64,000 nt of DNA from Kitasatospora xanthocidica (GTDB taxonomy: Bacteria; Actinomycetota; Actinomycetes; Streptomycetales; Streptomycetaceae), in contig NZ_BNBY01000017.1 in NCBI RefSeq assembly GCF_014656195.1, positions 115,300-179,299 of the forward strand. Direction: 5' to 3'. This document shows positions 61,528 through 64,000 of this stretch, piece after piece. The notes beneath the pieces were generated by a model. That model saw only the letters and a program-made list of their open reading frames with translations. It searched no databases and had not been told where the DNA came from. A program made the translations under genes and the position numbers. The first letter of the stretch is position 1. The number at the start of each line of letters is the position of its first letter.

Positions 61528-62867
61528 CCGACTCCGGCCGCCGTCCCCGCCCGGCCGGGCCGGCCCCGGAGCGCCTCCGCGGTGATGAACGCCGTCACCG
61601 TGGCCACGATCAGCAGCGGCATCGCGGCCGCCGCCTCGCCGCCGAGGAGGGCCGCGGCGAGGACGGCGCTGGTCACCGGGAGGCGGGTGACGGCCGCGCC
61701 GGAGGCGGCCAGCCCGACGGCCAGGGCGGGCGCGGTGCCGAAGCCGGGCAGCGGGGCGCAGGCCACGCCGAGGGCGGCGCCGAGCAGGATCGCCGGGAAG
61801 ATCGGGCCGCCACGCAGACTGCCGAGCGCGATCGACCAGCCGAGCCCCTTGCAGAGGACGAGGGCGAGCAGTGCGCCGATCGGCCAGGCGGCCGGGTCGG
61901 CGGCGAGCGCGCCCAGGGTCGCCTGGCCGGAGAGGGCGGCCTCCTCCGGGGAGCGGTCGGTGAGGAGGGCGTAGAGGGCGAGGCAGCAGCCGACCGCGAC
62001 CGCGCACAGCACCGTCCGGGCGGCGGTGGTACGGGCGGTGTCCGCCGCGGTGAAGGCCTTGACCCGTCTGCCGATCGTCTGCCCGGCCACGCAGACCAGG
62101 GCGATCGCGGCGGCCAGCGGAACGCCCCAGAGGAAGTCACCGGGGTCGGGGACGCCGCTCGCGGGCAGCTTCGGCAGCGAGAGCGCGCCGATCGCCAGGC
62201 CCGTCCAGTGGCCGAAGCCGGTGAAGACCAGCGCGCCGATCCCACTGGCCAGCAGGCTGGGCAGGATCAGCGCGATCAGCCGCGGGCCGCCCAGCCCGGC
62301 CGCCTCGATCAGCATCACGCCGGCCACCAGTGGGCTGCCGAAGATGGTGGAGATCGCCGAGGACGCCCCCGCCGTGCCCAACACGGCCACCAGTTCGGGC
62401 TGTTCGGCGCGCCTGGCGGAGCGGACGGCGAGCAGGGCGAGGCCGCCGCCGAGCGCCATCAGCGGCGCCTCGGGGCCGAGCACCGCGCCGAGCGGCAGAC
62501 AGGCGAGCGCGGCCAGCACCACGCCGGGAACGGCCCGGGGCGGGGTGGGCGGGCCGCCGAGCCCGTCCACCGGGACGTGGCCGCCGTGCCCGGGCAGCCG
62601 GGTGACGACCGGGGCGAGCAGCAGGCCGGCCAGCAGCAGGGCGGGCAGCGGCCACCACCAGGGGGCGCGGTCGTAGCCGGCGGTCTTCGGCAGGCTCTCC
62701 CAGATCCAGTGCTGGAGTTCGTGCTCCAGGCCGACGAAGCCGAAGGCGGCCAGCGAGACCGGGATGCCGACCAGCGCCGAGACCAGCAGCAGGCGGAGGT
62801 AGCCCTTGTGCAGCAGCACCTCACGAAGGGTCGGACCGCCGTTCCGCTGCGGGGGCGTCCCCGGCAT
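61494..62867 (-). CDS. ClC-family chloride channel/transporter
   Basis: 457 residues from ATG 62867, with AAGGAG upstream. It has about ten membrane helices. ClC signatures are present in changed form: GHGGHVPVDG (site of GSGIP), LGPEAPLMALGG (GREGP) and LRGGPIFPAILLGAALG (GxFxP). The usual second-site Tyr is not obvious. It conducts chloride or exchanges it for protons. There are no CBS domains. The C terminus runs into a CTCGG pentamer array, which varies the last residues. Its neighbour is a TetR gene in the same direction. Confidence 0.88.
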   Translation of the reverse strand: MPGTPPQRNGGPTLREVLLHKGYLRLLLVSALVGIPVSLAAFGFVGLEHELQHWIWESLPKTAGYDRAPWWWPLPALLLAGLLLAPVVTRLPGHGGHVPVDGLGGPPTPPRAVPGVVLAALACLPLGAVLGPEAPLMALGGGLALLAVRSARRAEQPELVAVLGTAGASSAISTIFGSPLVAGVMLIEAAGLGGPRLIALILPSLLASGIGALVFTGFGHWTGLAIGALSLPKLPASGVPDPGDFLWGVPLAAAIALVCVAGQTIGRRVKAFTAADTARTTAARTVLCAVAVGCCLALYALLTDRSPEEAALSGQATLGALAADPAAWPIGALLALVLCKGLGWSIALGSLRGGPIFPAILLGAALGVACAPLPGFGTAPALAVGLAASGAAVTRLPVTSAVLAAALLGGEAAAAMPLLIVATVTAFITAEALRGRPGRAGTAAGVGRAEPSRAEPS

Positions 62868-63039
62868 GACCGCTCCTTCGCGCTCCCGGCCGCCCGCTGC
62901 CCGGCGGCCCGTCCTGCGACCGAGTCTCGCCCCGGGCCGGGGGCGCCGCACGGCGGCGCGGGCCTTCGAGCGGGCCCGGAGCGGACCCTGACGCCGCAAC
63001 GGTTGCGCCGTACGGGTGAGCGGTGGGTACGGCCCGGCA

Positions 63040-63128
63040 GGTCCGGGTCACGCCAAGCAGGCCCGGGTCACACCAGGCGGGTCACACCAGGCGAGTCACA
63101 CCCGGCGGGTCACATCTGGCGGGTCTCG
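63040..63128. repeat. 14-bp tandem repeats over the TetR stop codon
   Basis: Unit GGCGGGTCACACCA, about six imperfect copies (63040-63128, the first two longer). The TetR stop codon at 63110-63112 lies inside. No CRISPR-like unique spacers. Confidence 0.82.
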
Positions 63129-63850
63129 CTGCCCAGGGCGCTCTCGATGCCCTGGACCATCCGCCACAGCGGCGCCCGCCGGCTGGCGACCAGGACCACC
63201 ACCTCGTCGGACTCGCCCTCCCCGGCGGTCTCGGACGGCCGGTCGCTCCAGGTGCCGGTGACGAAGGCCATCGCCGCGTCCACCTCCGCCACCCAGTCGC
63301 TCTCCCCGCCGGAGCGCAGCCAGGTCCGCAGGGCGTGGTTGTGCGCGGAGACGACGGCCGCCGCGATCACGTCCGCGCGCAGTGGCCCGTCCGGGCGGTC
63401 GGCGAAGCGGCCGCGCAGGTAGGCGGCCAGGGTGTGCTCGTAGCGCCAGACCACGGACAGCTCGTACGCCCGCAGGCCGGGCACCTTGCGGGTGAGCCGG
63501 TAGCGCTGGACGGAGAAGGAGGGCTGCTCGGCGTACATCCGCAGGACGAGGCGGGCGGCGTCGCAGGCGTGCTTGACCGGGTCCTCCTCGCCGTTGCCGG
63601 ACTCCAGGAACTCCGTCATCTCGGCCAGGCTGCGCTCGTGGTCGGGGAAGACCACGTCCTCCTTCGCCGGGAAGTAGCGGAAGAAGGAGCGCCGGCCGAC
63701 GCCGGCCAGCGAGACGATGTCGTCGACGGTGGTCTGCTCGAAGCCGCGTTCCAGGAAGAGCTCGAAGGCCGCGGCCACCAGCGCCTCGCGCATCGCGGGC
63801 TTGGTGGGCCCGTCGTTCATGGGCAGGTCCTGCTCTTCCTTCTCGCTCAT
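63110..63850 (-). CDS. TetR-family regulator next to acyl-CoA dehydrogenase
   Basis: 246 residues from ATG 63850; ATG 63820 (MNDGPTKPAMREAL) with AGGA 7 nt upstream is a good alternative. The HTH is EALVAAAFELFLERGFEQTTVDDIVSLAGVGRRSFFRYFPAKEDVVF. A C-terminal ligand domain follows (VLRMYAEQPSFSVQRYRLTRKVPGLRAYELSVVWRYEHTLAAYLRG). It lies downstream of an acyl-CoA dehydrogenase gene in the same direction, so fatty acid or acyl-CoA sensing is plausible. Its end is built from 14-bp repeats. Confidence 0.9.
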   Translation of the reverse strand: MSEKEEQDLPMNDGPTKPAMREALVAAAFELFLERGFEQTTVDDIVSLAGVGRRSFFRYFPAKEDVVFPDHERSLAEMTEFLESGNGEEDPVKHACDAARLVLRMYAEQPSFSVQRYRLTRKVPGLRAYELSVVWRYEHTLAAYLRGRFADRPDGPLRADVIAAAVVSAHNHALRTWLRSGGESDWVAEVDAAMAFVTGTWSDRPSETAGEGESDEVVVLVASRRAPLWRMVQGIESALGSETRQM

Positions 63851-63882
63851 TCTCCGCAACCTAACACCGGCTCACTGCCGGG

Positions 63883-63922
63883 GCGCCGACGGCCGGGCGG
63901 TGCCCGGTCCGGCCGTCGGCGC
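63883..63922 (-). terminator. Terminator of the acyl-CoA dehydrogenase gene
   Basis: GCGCCGACGGCCGG (63883-63896) and CCGGCCGTCGGCGC (63909-63922), perfect 14-bp arms, 18 nt after the stop at 63941. Confidence 0.78.
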
Positions 63923-63940
63923 ACGTCGGGCCGGGTCGGG

Positions 63941-64000
63941 TTACGGGAGGTTGCGGGCCATCACGATCCGCTGGACCTGGTTGGTGCCCTCGTAGATCTG
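63941..64000 (-). CDS. Acyl-CoA dehydrogenase, C-terminal end only
   Basis: The last 19 codons before TAA (63941-63943) read QIYEGTNQVQRIVMARNLP, the standard C terminus of acyl-CoA dehydrogenases, which places the isoalloxazine-binding Gly-Thr-Asn at YEGTNQ. The remainder lies beyond the window. It would oxidise acyl-CoA to enoyl-CoA in beta-oxidation or amino acid breakdown. A strong hairpin follows its stop. Confidence 0.88.
   Translation of the reverse strand, partial: QIYEGTNQVQRIVMARNLP

Noticed and set aside
63040..63128. CRISPR-like repeat
   Set aside because: 14-bp units without unique spacers that overlap a coding end.

Overview
The window is high-GC actinobacterial DNA, most likely Streptomycetaceae (Streptomyces or Kitasatospora). 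It carries a complete Pup-proteasome locus, the mycothiol gene mshC, chaplins with a sortase-type C terminus, a gamma-butyrolactone (GBL) type AfsA protein with TetR receptors, GTG/TTG starts and strong third-codon G/C bias. There is no integrase, transposase, phage module or CRISPR array.

Region 1 (1-9407, all minus strand) is the Pup-proteasome locus. In transcription order it runs arc (Mpa ATPase), dop, pup, prcB, prcA, pafA, then a double-domain FKBP lipoprotein and a membrane-anchored FKBP cut by the window edge. Stem-loops sit between several of these genes. Region 2 (9692-41021) is ordinary chromosome: a ferredoxin, a TrmI-type tRNA methyltransferase, a site-2 protease, a RecB-like nuclease, a LuxR-type response regulator, an oligopeptide-binding lipoprotein, metH, a PAC2 protein and mshC. 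It also holds an intradiol dioxygenase with a chitin-binding tail, an AraC regulator, the phosphatase/DUF3090/SCO1521-type trio, corA, an F420-type monooxygenase, an aldo-keto reductase and a large RecD-like protein with degenerate ATPase motifs. A long two-domain chaplin, a short chaplin, an M20 peptidase and tRNA-Leu(GAG) close it. Perfect inverted repeats mark many gene ends.

Region 3 (41079-61216), directly after the tRNA, is the notable part: a putative signalling-molecule and regulatory island. A minus-strand operon runs bkdA-bkdB-bkdC (branched-chain 2-oxoacid dehydrogenase E1a, E1b, E2), an AvrD-family (syringolide-synthase-type) protein, a KASIII, an acyl carrier protein and a covalent-FAD oxidase. 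Upstream come a type II thioesterase, a StrR-like ParB-domain activator, a HAD-IB phosphatase and a GBL-receptor-like TetR. Divergent from the TetR is an afsA homologue overlapping an acyl-CoA-dehydrogenase-fold oxidase/monooxygenase, then a second TetR. Three palindromes sharing the core ACCT-N6-AGGT lie in front of the StrR-like gene, between tetR and afsA, and in front of the second tetR. They look like autoregulatory elements. A P-loop protein, an F420/NADP-reductase-fold protein and an old-yellow-enzyme reductase follow, then an ArsR regulator divergent from an efflux pump across a 14-bp inverted repeat.

Working model (inference): BKDH supplies branched acyl-CoA. The KASIII plus ACP make a 3-oxoacyl thioester. 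AvrD and/or AfsA join it to a C5 or C3 sugar unit. The phosphatase, FAD enzymes, OYE and reductase tailor the lactone. The TetR receptors sense it and release the StrR-like activator. An AvrD and an AfsA enzyme sharing one locus with their own precursor supply is the most interesting feature here.

Region 4 (61494-64000) holds a ClC-type chloride channel whose stop codon lies in a pentanucleotide repeat, a TetR regulator and the last codons of an acyl-CoA dehydrogenase.
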